Shown in pieces: positions 23,718-31,415 of a stretch of DNA of 64,000 bases. The position numbers and the translations under genes are program-made. The stretch covers positions 3,539 to 67,538 of the forward strand of contig URCK01000003.1 in assembly GCA_900546295.1 (NCBI GenBank), given 5' to 3'. The notes beneath the pieces are model-generated. The model made no database searches. It had not been told where the DNA came from and worked only from the letters and a program-made list of their open reading frames with translations. Source of the DNA: an uncultured Eubacteriales bacterium (GTDB taxonomy: Bacteria > Bacillota > Clostridia > Oscillospirales > Oscillospiraceae). Position 1 is the first letter of the stretch, and every line of letters begins with the position of its first letter.

Positions 23718-24356
23718 ATGAAGAGCATCGATATTCGAGGCATCCCCAATATGGAGCTCATGCGGGGCGGGACCGATGAGTGGTACTGGGGGACGGATTA
23801 CATTCACGGCGACCTCTATGAAGCGGAAGAACTGTTCCGGGATGGACACCCTGTAAAAAGCAACCGGCTGTATCTTATCCACTATCCGGACGGGACGGTC
23901 TATGAGCCGGTTCCGCCCGTGGACGGGCAATACCTCGGTTATCCCGTGTATGATGGCGGCATGGTTGCGCTGCTGGCAGTGAACTTTGCAGAGCAGGTGA
24001 TCCGCATTCTGCGCTTTTCCCGGCAGGAGGGGACGCGGGAGATCACAAGGCTTCCCTTGTCCGAGGTGAAGGATTGCTACAACCTGATCCTTCACACCGC
24101 GCCCCTCTCGCTGACCCGGCAGCCCAACGACGGTACGTTTGAGCTCATCTGGCCCGAGCGGGCAAGCTTTGCTGTCAGCAGCAGGGAATCCCTCTGCTTT
24201 CGCGACGGGGACAAGCTCTATTTCAACATCTGGCACGAAGACCCGGACTACCGCGAGGAAATGCTGGTGCGCACCTTGCCGGACGGCAGAATCTCAGAGC
24301 GCATCCCTGGCGATATCCGCATCATGCCAAACGGCGAAAGGTGGCTCATCAGATGA
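23718..24356 (+). CDS. Conserved-looking protein of unknown function
   Basis: A 212-residue soluble protein that I do not recognise as a named family. It opens MKSIDIRGIPNMELMRGG and has a W-Y-W-G-T-D stretch, many aromatic residues and beta-rich spacing, with no signal peptide or membrane helix. ATG 23718 follows GAGGTG and is preferred over the upstream frame, which runs through the tRNA terminator. It overlaps the GNAT gene by four bases (ATGA), so the two are probably co-translated. A role linked to the acetyltransferase is possible but unsupported. Confidence 0.75.
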   Translation: MKSIDIRGIPNMELMRGGTDEWYWGTDYIHGDLYEAEELFRDGHPVKSNRLYLIHYPDGTVYEPVPPVDGQYLGYPVYDGGMVALLAVNFAEQVIRILRFSRQEGTREITRLPLSEVKDCYNLILHTAPLSLTRQPNDGTFELIWPERASFAVSSRESLCFRDGDKLYFNIWHEDPDYREEMLVRTLPDGRISERIPGDIRIMPNGERWLIR

Positions 24357-24856
24357 AAGGAATGTTCATTGAAGCGGCTGAGGCTGATGCGCTGACCATT
24401 ATCGCCCTGCGGCGCAGGATATGGGACACTACATATAGAGGCATCTATCCCGACAGCATGATAGATGATTTTGATTGGGATTGGCACAAGGAGAGAGAAC
24501 TGTCAAGGATCCATCTTCCCGCATATTCCGTGTACCTGATTCGAAAAGATGGTCGGGCTATCGGTTATCTGACGATGCATCAGGCTGATGAGATCGTCTT
24601 GCAGTCCCTATATATTCTTTCTGAATATCAGCGGCAGGGAATCGGTCGGATCGCATTTGATTTTATCAAAGAATACTGCAAGGAACAGCACGCGGAGTCT
24701 TTTATTTGCCAATGTGTTCCAGATAACCTCAATGCCCGTGTGTTCTATGAGAGAATGGGTGGGAAGGTAATTGGAGAGGATTTAGCGAATGAAGAACGAT
24801 GGCAGAACTCGGTCACCTATCGATTTTCGCTGACAGAAGAATCTCTGCGAGTTTGA
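24353..24856 (+). CDS. GNAT-family N-acetyltransferase
   Basis: A 167-residue acetyl-CoA-dependent transferase. The acetyl-CoA loop is seen as LSEYQRQGIGRIAFDFI (Q-x-x-G-I-G), followed by the C-terminal NLNARVFYERMGGKVIGE typical of GNAT proteins. ATG 24353 overlaps the stop of the unknown gene before it; an ATG nine bases later is also possible. The N-terminal W-D-x-T-Y-R-G-I-Y pattern is common among small-molecule or peptide acetyltransferases. Its codons are more A+T-rich than those of the neighbours, so it may have been acquired. Substrate unknown. Confidence 0.9.
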   Translation: MKGMFIEAAEADALTIIALRRRIWDTTYRGIYPDSMIDDFDWDWHKERELSRIHLPAYSVYLIRKDGRAIGYLTMHQADEIVLQSLYILSEYQRQGIGRIAFDFIKEYCKEQHAESFICQCVPDNLNARVFYERMGGKVIGEDLANEERWQNSVTYRFSLTEESLRV

Positions 24857-24897
24857 CGGGCATTGAATATGTAAAACGGCAATTCATGTAAACTTAA

Positions 24898-24936
24898 ATG
24901 CAAGCTCTGCGCTGCTTTGCGGCGCAGGGCTTGCAT
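24898..24936. terminator. Hairpin between the convergent GNAT and MerR genes
   Basis: Arms ATGCAAGCTCTGCGC (24898-24912) and GCGCAGGGCTTGCAT (ending 24936) with one mismatch. T runs are weak on both sides, but the position between convergent genes fits a shared terminator. Confidence 0.65.
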
Positions 24937-24947
24937 CGTTTCAAGCG

Positions 24948-25763
24948 TTATTCGACGTAGAACATGATCTTTGTGATGTACTCGGATTCATTGCCGGTGG
25001 AGAGATAGTCGTTGATTGCAAACTCGTAGGCGTCTGAGACGATTTTGAGGTGATGGTCGTGGCAGTATTCCAAAAGGCGCTCGTAGGCCTTCCCGATGGA
25101 AAGATAGTCGCCCGTGTGGTGCGTGACCGCGCACCGCCCGGCGGGCAGCTTGACAACGCCCGGAGCGCTGCTTTTTTCGATGGGCAAGAAGGCAAAGGAG
25201 GCCTCGGTATATCGCCCTTCCCGTATGCGCGAAAGCGGCACAATCGCTCCGCTCTGGAAGAAAATGGGGAGCTGCTCCTTGAACGAGCGGACAAAACACT
25301 GCTTGGTGGCGATGCTGACTGTCTCGAGCGTGTGGGGCGAAGCGACCTCTTGCAGCAAAAGATACTGTCCATTCATTGCCTCTACGCTCACCGCTGCGCT
25401 GTCACTATGAATGGCGGCAGACTGCTCAAGCTGCGCGCAGCGGTGAGCCACGCGGCTTTTGATGAGCTGCAAGTCCCTGATCTGCCGGTCGATGATGGTG
25501 AGCTGCTTGCGTAGCGCGATGAGGGAGGTATCGAGCGTGTAACTCTTCATGTGCGCTTTGATCTCATCGAGGGAAAAGCCAAACTTTTTCATGATGCAGA
25601 TCGTGTCCAGATAGTCGAGCTGCGCGGCGCTGTAATAACGGTAGCCGTTCTCGGGGTCGACGTAGGCAGGACGGAAAAGACCGATCTTGTCGTAAAAAAT
25701 CAGAGTCTGACGTGAGATATTCTGGTGCTTTGAGATCTCGCCGATCGTAAACAGATCGTTCAT
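24948..25763 (-). CDS. MerR-family regulator with GyrI-like ligand domain
   Basis: A 271-residue activator of the BmrR/TipA type. Residues 5-72 are the MerR winged helix (FTIGEISKHQNISRQTLIFY, then PENGYRYYSAAQLDYLD), followed by a coiled-coil dimer helix (about 80-120) and a C-terminal GyrI-like effector domain that binds small hydrophobic or cationic ligands. It is divergent from the yitT-like gene, whose promoter has the stretched 19-base spacer that MerR proteins twist open. That makes the membrane protein its likely target. ATG 25763 was chosen. Confidence 0.93.
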   Translation of the reverse strand: MNDLFTIGEISKHQNISRQTLIFYDKIGLFRPAYVDPENGYRYYSAAQLDYLDTICIMKKFGFSLDEIKAHMKSYTLDTSLIALRKQLTIIDRQIRDLQLIKSRVAHRCAQLEQSAAIHSDSAAVSVEAMNGQYLLLQEVASPHTLETVSIATKQCFVRSFKEQLPIFFQSGAIVPLSRIREGRYTEASFAFLPIEKSSAPGVVKLPAGRCAVTHHTGDYLSIGKAYERLLEYCHDHHLKIVSDAYEFAINDYLSTGNESEYITKIMFYVE

Positions 25764-25773
25764 AAAAAACTCC

Positions 25774-25804
25774 TTGACCTTATGCTTACTATACAGTTTA
25801 TGAT
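25774..25804 (+). promoter_or_regulatory. MerR-type promoter with 19-base spacer
   Basis: TTGACC (25774-25779) and TATGAT (25799-25804) separated by 19 bases, the over-long spacing used by MerR activators. It lies between the divergent merR-like and yitT-like genes. Confidence 0.65.
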
Positions 25805-25844
25805 CATAGCATGAAATCCAAAATGCATCAAGGAGGAAAACAAA

Positions 25845-26543
25845 ATGAGATCCCGCGCGGCTGTTCTTTGGAACAAAATGATGGAAGGGCTGACAGTGAA
25901 AAAGATCCTGCTGATCCTACTGGGAGCAGTGATCTGTTCGTTTGGCATCCACAACATCCACCAGCGCACAAACATCACCGAGGGCGGCGTGATTGGCCTG
26001 ATGCTCTTTGCAGAGCACTGGCTGAAGCTCTCCCCGGCTTACATTACTCCCATCCTCGATATCGCCTGCTATCTGCTGGCATTCCGCTTTCTGGGTGGTG
26101 GGTTCATCAAGATCTCCATCATTTCGACGTTCTTTGTGTCGCTCTTCTATAAAATCTGGGAGCTGTTCCCGCCGATGCTGCCCGACCTCTCGAATCGTCC
26201 GCTGATCGCGGCGGTGCTGGGCGGTATGTTCGTCGGTATCGGCGTCGGTCTCATCGTGCGCCAGGGCGGCTCCAGCGGCGGCGACGACGCGCTCGCGCTG
26301 TCGATCTCGCATCTTCTGCACTGGCGATTATCGCGCGCCTATCTTTTCACAGACGTTGTAGTGCTGCTGCTCTCGCTCAGCTACATTCCTGTGATGCGCA
26401 TCGCCTTTTCGCTCATCACGGTGACGATCTCTTCGTATCTCATTGACTGGATCAGAGCATACGGCCTAGAGAAGGAAACAGCGGAAAAAGACCGCCAAAG
26501 CCCACAGGCGGAAACGCGCCTGAGCGCTGAGGCGGCCGATTAA
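25845..26543 (+). CDS. YitT/YczE-like membrane protein under MerR control
   Basis: A 232-residue integral membrane protein with five or six hydrophobic helices. The family look is clear in LILLGAVICSFGIHNIHQRT (first helix), ITEGGVIGLMLF and the glycine-rich VGLIVRQGGSSGGDDALAL, a conserved loop of the YitT (DUF161) group. The role of these proteins is not established. ATG 25845 has AAGGAGG before it. The divergent MerR gene and the 19-base promoter spacer suggest induction by a small molecule, which would fit an exporter or a stress protein (inference). Confidence 0.85.
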   Translation: MRSRAAVLWNKMMEGLTVKKILLILLGAVICSFGIHNIHQRTNITEGGVIGLMLFAEHWLKLSPAYITPILDIACYLLAFRFLGGGFIKISIISTFFVSLFYKIWELFPPMLPDLSNRPLIAAVLGGMFVGIGVGLIVRQGGSSGGDDALALSISHLLHWRLSRAYLFTDVVVLLLSLSYIPVMRIAFSLITVTISSYLIDWIRAYGLEKETAEKDRQSPQAETRLSAEAAD

Positions 26544-26559
26544 GACCGGCTGCTGTGAA

Positions 26560-26614
26560 AAAAGAGCCTTCTTTCCTGCCTCGCGGCAGGGAAGAAGGCT
26601 CTTTTGATTTTTTT
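26560..26614 (+). terminator. Terminator of the yitT-like gene
   Basis: A 21-base stem with one mismatch (26560-26580 with 26585-26605), loop TCGC, followed by GATTTTTTT. It also faces the end of the 59-residue ORF on the other strand. Confidence 0.9.
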
Positions 26615-26635
26615 ACGGTGGATCGAAGGCTTCCG

Positions 26636-26815
26636 TTATCTGCCAAGCTCCTCATCCGCGTAATCGCAGCATTCCTTCGCGGCGAGGCGCTGCATTTTCC
26701 GGCGTTCGATGGCTTCGCCAATGTCACACCAGCTTCCAATGATCAGGCAGACGAGCGAGCAGAACGCAAGGCCAGCGGCCACGAGCTTCAATACCAAACG
26801 AGCAGTCTTTCCCAT
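26636..26815 (-). CDS. Small single-span membrane protein, 59 residues
   Basis: A short gene with complete expression signals. ATG 26815 lies seven bases after AAGGGGGT, and a near-ideal promoter is in front. The product has a basic start (MGKTAR), one hydrophobic helix at about residues 7-28, and a charged, Cys-containing cytoplasmic tail (ERRKMQRLAAKECCDYADEE). No family comes to mind. It is convergent with the yitT-like gene across a shared terminator. Coding is well supported by signals; function is unknown. Confidence 0.72.
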   Translation of the reverse strand: MGKTARLVLKLVAAGLAFCSLVCLIIGSWCDIGEAIERRKMQRLAAKECCDYADEELGR

Positions 26816-26836
26816 AACGGTTACCCCCTTGTGATG

Positions 26837-26865
26837 TTATACTGCCATTATACACGGCTTGCCCG
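26837..26865 (-). promoter_or_regulatory. Promoter of the 59-residue membrane protein
   Basis: Minus-strand TTGAAA (26860-26865), 17-base spacer, perfect TATAAT (26837-26842). Confidence 0.78.
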
Positions 26866-27231
26866 CGGTTTTCAACCGTGGATTTTCTCGCGCCCGCGCT
26901 GCGCTTCCGGCCAACCGGCTTGCGGAGAACGGTTGCTCACGCTGCCTTGCGCGCGGCAGTACAGGCTGTCGGCCGACCAAACGCAGGATAAACTGCACAA
27001 GCGCATCTTGTATATCTTGTACGTTCCGCCTATGCCTGAGTCATGTTTTTGCGGTTCTTGCCCCGATATAGGCCTTAGGCCTATATCATTTCAGGTCTTA
27101 CTGTGATAGAAACGCATTGCCAAGACAAAGCAGGGAGGGATGCGATGCCGCGCCTGACAAAAAGAACAGGAAGGACATGGTATGAAAGAGCGTGAGCTCC
27201 GAATCAATCAAAAGCATATTGGGAGGATATT
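26866..27231. other. Gap before the lipoprotein gene
   Basis: No gene of normal size is supported. It contains the perfect inverted repeat at 27065-27087 and a 16-codon ORF at 27145-27195 (MPRLTKRTGRTWYERA) with a GGGAGGG site before it, which could be a leader peptide or a remnant. Confidence 0.6.
27065..27087. repeat. Perfect inverted repeat upstream of the lipoprotein
   Basis: GATATAGGCC (27065-27074), TTA, GGCCTATATC (27078-27087). There is no T run on either strand, so it is not a normal terminator; a protein-binding site is possible. Confidence 0.6.
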
Positions 27232-28269
27232 ATGAAAAAAGCTACGACTAAAAAGATCCTTTGCGTGTTTCTTGCGGCGCTGATGCTGCTTAGTCTCACC
27301 GCCTGCGGCAAGGACAAGGACAAAAACACGGATACGGGCAGTAAGCCGATCGACCTTGGCGATTGTAAGGTGCTCTACAAGAACGCCTGCATCATGGAGG
27401 ACAGCAACGGGGACGATGCGGTCGTTCTGACGCTGGATTATACAAATGACGGCAAGGAAGAGTCGTCCTATTTCTGGTCGGTCTCCGAGCTGGCCATGCA
27501 GGATGGCGTGGAGATGGATTCCGCTACCATCTATATCGATTATGACACCTTTGAAACGGTCTCGGATGTCCAGTATACCAGCATTGCCCCGGGGAAGACG
27601 ATCGAGGTCAAAACGGCCTTCGTGCTCAACGACCCGACGAGCAAGATCGAGGTGACCTTCTCGCAGCTGATCGGCAGCAAGAGCGGCAAGATCAGCATCG
27701 ATCCGACCACACTCGGCAGCGGCACGGCCGAAAAGCCGGGGAACAAGGGCGGCGACGCGGTGAAGACCGGCACAGAGATGAAAGACTGGTGGAACGGCGA
27801 CTGGTACGGCTGGTGGAAGATGACTGAGTGCGCGGGCTATTACGAGGGAATGGACGGTTCCTGCTGGGATGTCTGCGGCAGCATCAACATCAGCTCCGAC
27901 AATACCGGTACGGTGACGCTCTGGGATGAGGATTATACAAAGAGCAGCCCCATGGCGGAGGCGACCGTCAGCTTGAGCGATGAATACGGCGAGCACGGCA
28001 CGATGATTTCCGAGAGCGGCCGCTTTACGGATATCGACCTGAATGCAGAGGATTGGGTCGTCAATCCCTCCTCGATGGATTTCGACGATGTGATCTGCAT
28101 CGGCGGCTACTATGAAAACGGCGAGGACGAATTCTACTATGAGATCTACCTGCGGCCATGGGGCACCTACTGGGATGATGTGGATGCGAGTTCTCTTCCC
28201 GACTACTACGACAGCTGGTATCTGCCGCTGATCGAGGCGGGCGAGTCCATGCCGGGCAGCATCGGGTAA
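27232..28269 (+). CDS. Secreted lipoprotein with DUF5067-like domain
   Basis: A 345-residue exported protein. A basic start and hydrophobic core end in the lipobox LSLTAC, so Cys25 would be lipid-modified and the protein held on the outer face of the membrane. Residues about 50-150 look like DUF5067 (VLTLDYTNDGKEESSYFW), an Ig-like fold common in clostridial lipoproteins. The C-terminal half is rich in Trp, Gly, Asp and Tyr (DWWNGDWYGWWKM) and I do not recognise it. ATG 27232 follows GGGAGG. Function unknown; a binding or surface-sensing role is plausible. Confidence 0.85.
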   Translation: MKKATTKKILCVFLAALMLLSLTACGKDKDKNTDTGSKPIDLGDCKVLYKNACIMEDSNGDDAVVLTLDYTNDGKEESSYFWSVSELAMQDGVEMDSATIYIDYDTFETVSDVQYTSIAPGKTIEVKTAFVLNDPTSKIEVTFSQLIGSKSGKISIDPTTLGSGTAEKPGNKGGDAVKTGTEMKDWWNGDWYGWWKMTECAGYYEGMDGSCWDVCGSINISSDNTGTVTLWDEDYTKSSPMAEATVSLSDEYGEHGTMISESGRFTDIDLNAEDWVVNPSSMDFDDVICIGGYYENGEDEFYYEIYLRPWGTYWDDVDASSLPDYYDSWYLPLIEAGESMPGSIG

Positions 28270-28309
28270 ATGGTTGCCTCAAACGGCAGTTTTTCTTCAA
28301 CATAAGATA

Positions 28310-28348
28310 GGGATCGAGCCGCTTGCCTGCCGCGAGCGGCTCGATCCC
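28310..28348. terminator. Hairpin after the lipoprotein gene
   Basis: Long stem GGGATCGAGCCGCT (from 28310) with AGCGGCTCGATCCC (to 28348). The T run is poor (TTGC), so termination may be weak. Confidence 0.6.
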
Positions 28349-28363
28349 TTGCAAACTGATTGC

Positions 28364-28393
28364 TTGACAGCAATATCCTTCACAGGATATAAT
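28364..28393 (+). promoter_or_regulatory. Promoter of the HAD gene
   Basis: TTGACA (28364-28369), 18-base spacer, TATAAT (28388-28393): both boxes perfect. Confidence 0.8.
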
Positions 28394-28497
28394 AAAATTT
28401 ATCTGCGGCGCGCGGAGAAATGCTGCGCTGCGAGGTTAGATGATCCTGCCGAAGCGCTGAACGCGCAAGGAGTTCGGATCAGAAACGGAGGAAGATC

Positions 28498-29181
28498 ATG
28501 ATCACAACGATCCTGTGGGATGTGGATCGCACGCTGCTGGATTTCGACGCGGCGGAGAGCGCCGCCATCCGCAGCCTGTTTGCGGAATTCGGTCTGGGCG
28601 AGTGTCCGGAGGAGAAAGTCCGCCGCTATGCCGCCATCAACGAGCGCTACTGGCAGCGTATGGAGCGCGGCGAGATCAACAAAAATGAAGTGCTGGTCGG
28701 GCGCTTCCGCGAGTTTTTTGAGGCGGAGGGGCTGGATGTTTCCCTTGCCGAGAAATTCAATGAGGCCTATCAGCTGCGCCTTGGCGATACCATCGTTTTC
28801 CGCGACGACAGCTACCATATCGTCGAGTCGCTCTGCGGCAAGGTGCGCCAGTTTGTCGTGTCCAACGGCACGGTCGCCGCGCAGACGAAAAAGCTGAGAG
28901 CATCCGGCCTCGGCGCGCTGATGGACGGTGTGTTTCTTTCCGAGCAGCTCGGCGCGGAAAAGCCGAGCGCCGCCTTCTTTGACCAGGTGTTCGAAGCCAT
29001 CGCGCCGTCTAAGAAGGCACAGACCATGATCGTCGGCGATTCGCTCACGAGCGATATGCGCGGCGGCTGCAACGCGGGCATCGTGACCTGCTGGTACAAT
29101 CCCGGCGGCGCGAAGGCGCCCGATGACCTTCGCATCGACCACGATATCCGCGACCTGCACGAGATCTGCGACCTGCTGTAA
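28498..29181 (+). CDS. HAD-family phosphatase, YjjG-like
   Basis: A 227-residue haloacid-dehalogenase-type hydrolase. Motif I is DVDRTLLDFD (nucleophile Asp, with Arg where Gly is common), motif II is VVSNGT, motif III the lysine in GAEKPSAAFF, and motif IV VGDSLTSDMRGG. The pattern and length match YjjG-type nucleotidases that clear non-canonical pyrimidine nucleotides, but HAD substrates are hard to assign. It is expressed alone from a near-consensus promoter. ATG 28498 follows GGAGGAAG. Confidence 0.9.
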   Translation: MITTILWDVDRTLLDFDAAESAAIRSLFAEFGLGECPEEKVRRYAAINERYWQRMERGEINKNEVLVGRFREFFEAEGLDVSLAEKFNEAYQLRLGDTIVFRDDSYHIVESLCGKVRQFVVSNGTVAAQTKKLRASGLGALMDGVFLSEQLGAEKPSAAFFDQVFEAIAPSKKAQTMIVGDSLTSDMRGGCNAGIVTCWYNPGGAKAPDDLRIDHDIRDLHEICDLL

Positions 29182-29262
29182 AAAAGGGGAGACCTTCGTC
29201 TCTCCTCTCGCTGTCAAGCAAAAAGAGGGGAAAAGTTATGACATTTTTCCCTCTCATGCCAC

Positions 29263-29327
29263 TTGATAAAATCTAATGGATATGGTAAACTTGACGAATC
29301 AAACGGACGCCGCAAGGCGCCCGTTTG
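29263..29327 (+). promoter_or_regulatory. Promoter and leader hairpin of the EamA transporter
   Basis: TTGATA (29263-29268), 17-base spacer, TAAACT (29286-29291). Straight after it comes a 12-base stem with one mismatch and a GCAA tetraloop (29300-29327) that would form at the very 5' end of the mRNA. Confidence 0.5.
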
Positions 29328-29366
29328 GTGAATGAGAGAGAAAAATGAGAGAAAGAAGGAAACCGA

Positions 29367-30266
29367 ATGGAACATCAGCGCAGAGCAGACCTGATGCTGC
29401 TGCTGGCGACGAGCTTCTGGGGGATCTCAAATTGCCTGACGGCGATTTGCCTGCAGGATATGCAGCCGTTGACGCTCAATGCCTTCCGCTTTATCACGGC
29501 CTTTCTGGTGCTTGGCTTTGTTTTCCGCAAGAATTTGCGCCGCGTGAGCCTCGTGACCGTGAAGTACAGCATTCTGGTCGGATTGTCGCTCGTCATCGTG
29601 TATACGAGCCTTACCTACGGCGTGCTCTATACGTCCGTTTCCAACGCGGGATTCATCGGCGCGCTTTCCGTGGTGACGACGCCGATTTTGGAGTTCATCG
29701 TCTACCGCAAAAAGCCGGAAAAAAAGTTTGGCGTTTCGATGCTGCTGTGCCTTGTCGGCCTTGCGCTGATGACGCTGAACGAAACGCTCAAGCCCGCCTT
29801 CGGCGATGTGATCTGCCTCTTTGCGGCGGTATTCTACTCGGTCGACCTGATGATCACCGAGCGGGCTGTTGCCGATGAGCGGGTCGATCCGCTGGCGCTC
29901 GGCGTGTGCGACCTCGCCGTTGTCGGCGTGGTGATCTCCGTGCTGTCGGTCTTTCTGGAAACGCCCGCGCTGCCCGGCACGGCAAAGGTCTGGGCAGCGT
30001 CGCTGTTCCTCGGCATCGTGTGCTCGGGTGTCTGCCTTGTGATCCAGAGCGTCTTTCAGAGGCACACCACGGCGAGCCGCGCGAGCCTTATCTTCACGCT
30101 CGAGCCGGTATTCTCGGCGATTTTCGCGTTCTTCCTGCTCGGCGAGCGCATCGGTGTCAGGGGCTATCTCGGCGCGGCGCTGATGCTCGCGAGCCTTGTG
30201 CTGGTGGAGGTCGACGTGGGCGCGCTGTTCAAAAAGAGCGGGAAGGAAGCAAAAGAGACGGAGTAA
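29367..30266 (+). CDS. EamA/DMT-family transporter
   Basis: A 299-residue membrane protein of the drug/metabolite transporter superfamily, built from two EamA repeats of five helices each. The first repeat starts LMLLLATSFWGISNCLT; the second holds SLIFTLEPVFSAIFAFFLLG, the E-P-V-F signature. Such proteins usually export amino acids, nucleosides or metabolites; the cargo is unknown. ATG 29367 follows AGAAGGAAACCG. It has no terminator before the next gene, so readthrough into the HTH gene is possible. Confidence 0.92.
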   Translation: MEHQRRADLMLLLATSFWGISNCLTAICLQDMQPLTLNAFRFITAFLVLGFVFRKNLRRVSLVTVKYSILVGLSLVIVYTSLTYGVLYTSVSNAGFIGALSVVTTPILEFIVYRKKPEKKFGVSMLLCLVGLALMTLNETLKPAFGDVICLFAAVFYSVDLMITERAVADERVDPLALGVCDLAVVGVVISVLSVFLETPALPGTAKVWAASLFLGIVCSGVCLVIQSVFQRHTTASRASLIFTLEPVFSAIFAFFLLGERIGVRGYLGAALMLASLVLVEVDVGALFKKSGKEAKETE

Positions 30267-30372
30267 AATCCCTGCTGCCACGTTTGGTTGCGGCAATGCA
30301 AGGCTGAGCTGGTGGCGCTTTTTGCCGCATGGCGTTATACTGGGCGCATCAAAGCAAACGGAGGATACGCAC

Positions 30373-31059
30373 ATGACGCTGGGAGAAAAACTGAAGACAC
30401 TGCGCGCCTCGCGCGGCTTATCGCAGGAGCAGCTCGCCGCGGAGCTGAATGTTTCGCGGCAAGCCGTCAGCAAATGGGAGTGCGGCGACGCAGCGCCGGA
30501 CCTCGATAAGCTGCGCGCCATCTGCGCCTATTTTGGTGTGACAACGGATCACCTCATCTGGGAAAATGAAGAGGATGCGCCGAAGGTGGCCGTGCCGGAG
30601 AAGGAGCGCGCCTCGCGCGGCAGGAATGAAGTTTTCAGCAATGTGCTGCTGTTGGTGCTGCTGCTTGCGGGCATCGCGGCGCTGTGGAGCAGTCTGCGCA
30701 TCAGCTTTACAAGAGGCGCTGTGGTGCACATTATCCTTGCCGTGGCAGCGATCGCTGCCGCGATCCTTTCAATGACCGCTTGGAAGCAGCGGGGCAGAGT
30801 GATCGCCCCGCTCATCGCCGCGACCGGCGCAGTTTTGGCGCTCTCCCGATTGGCAGCCATGCTTGTCTATCTGGCGGATCTATGGTCAGGGTCGAGAGTG
30901 TATGCGGACGGGGGCGACTGGCCGATCGTTTGGGAGAGCACGGGGACATGGCTGCGGCATGACTGGCCCTACTATCTGTTCTATCTTGCCCTGATCGCGG
31001 GCGGGATTTTTCTCGCGCGGCGGCTCAAAAGGAAGGAGAAGGCGAATGACGACCTTTGA
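30373..31059 (+). CDS. XRE-type regulator with membrane domain
   Basis: A 228-residue protein. Residues 1-64 are an XRE helix-turn-helix (LSQEQLAAELNVSRQAVSKW). After a short linker come four hydrophobic helices (about residues 87-105, 113-131, 137-163 and 195-218), so the DNA-binding head would be tethered to the membrane. ATG 30373 follows GGAGG. It overlaps the MGMT-like gene by 14 bases. Proteins of this build are frequent in clostridia and are thought to sense envelope or membrane signals, but no target can be named. Confidence 0.87.
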   Translation: MTLGEKLKTLRASRGLSQEQLAAELNVSRQAVSKWECGDAAPDLDKLRAICAYFGVTTDHLIWENEEDAPKVAVPEKERASRGRNEVFSNVLLLVLLLAGIAALWSSLRISFTRGAVVHIILAVAAIAAAILSMTAWKQRGRVIAPLIAATGAVLALSRLAAMLVYLADLWSGSRVYADGGDWPIVWESTGTWLRHDWPYYLFYLALIAGGIFLARRLKRKEKANDDL

Positions 31060-31372
31060 GAGGGTATACGCCGCGGTGCGACTCATCCCGCGCGGCAGTG
31101 TTGCGACCTACGGGCAGATCGCCGCGGCGATCGGCAACAAGCGCCTTGCCCGCGTCGTGGGCTATGCCCTGCACGTCAACCCGGAGCCGGGCGGCATCCC
31201 GTGCCACCGCGTTGTCAAGCGGGATGGGGAAGTGTCAAGTGCTTTTGCTTTCGGGGGCGCGAACCGTCAGGTCGAACTATTGAAGGCCGAGGGCGTCGGC
31301 TTCCTGGACGAAAGCCACGTCGATATGGAGGAATATTGCGTGCGGGCCATCCCGCTGATTTCAGAAGAGTAA
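31046..31372 (+). CDS. MGMT-family alkyltransferase-like protein
   Basis: A 108-residue protein equal to the DNA-binding/active-site domain of O6-alkylguanine-DNA alkyltransferases. It keeps the acceptor cysteine in GGIPCHRVVKRDG (Cys53) and the helix-turn-helix TYGQIAAAIGNKRLARVVG. Short proteins of this type (Atl/YbaZ) normally lack the cysteine, so this one may still repair alkylated DNA. It starts inside the last 14 bases of the membrane regulator gene, which suggests coupled translation. Confidence 0.88.
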   Translation: MTTFERVYAAVRLIPRGSVATYGQIAAAIGNKRLARVVGYALHVNPEPGGIPCHRVVKRDGEVSSAFAFGGANRQVELLKAEGVGFLDESHVDMEEYCVRAIPLISEE

Positions 31373-31373
31373 A

Positions 31374-31411
31374 AAGGGAAGCGTTCCGTTTCAAAACGGA
31401 GCGCTTCCTTT
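31374..31411. terminator. Shared terminator between MGMT and DUF554 genes
   Basis: A 17-base fully paired stem (31374-31390 with 31395-31411), loop TCAA, A-rich before and T-rich after, so it can end both convergent transcripts. Confidence 0.85.
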
Positions 31412-31415
31412 GAAT

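Noticed and set aside
27145..27195. 16-codon ORF before the lipoprotein
   Set aside because: It has a purine-rich site in front, but is too short and without conserved features to list as a gene; noted in the gap entry.
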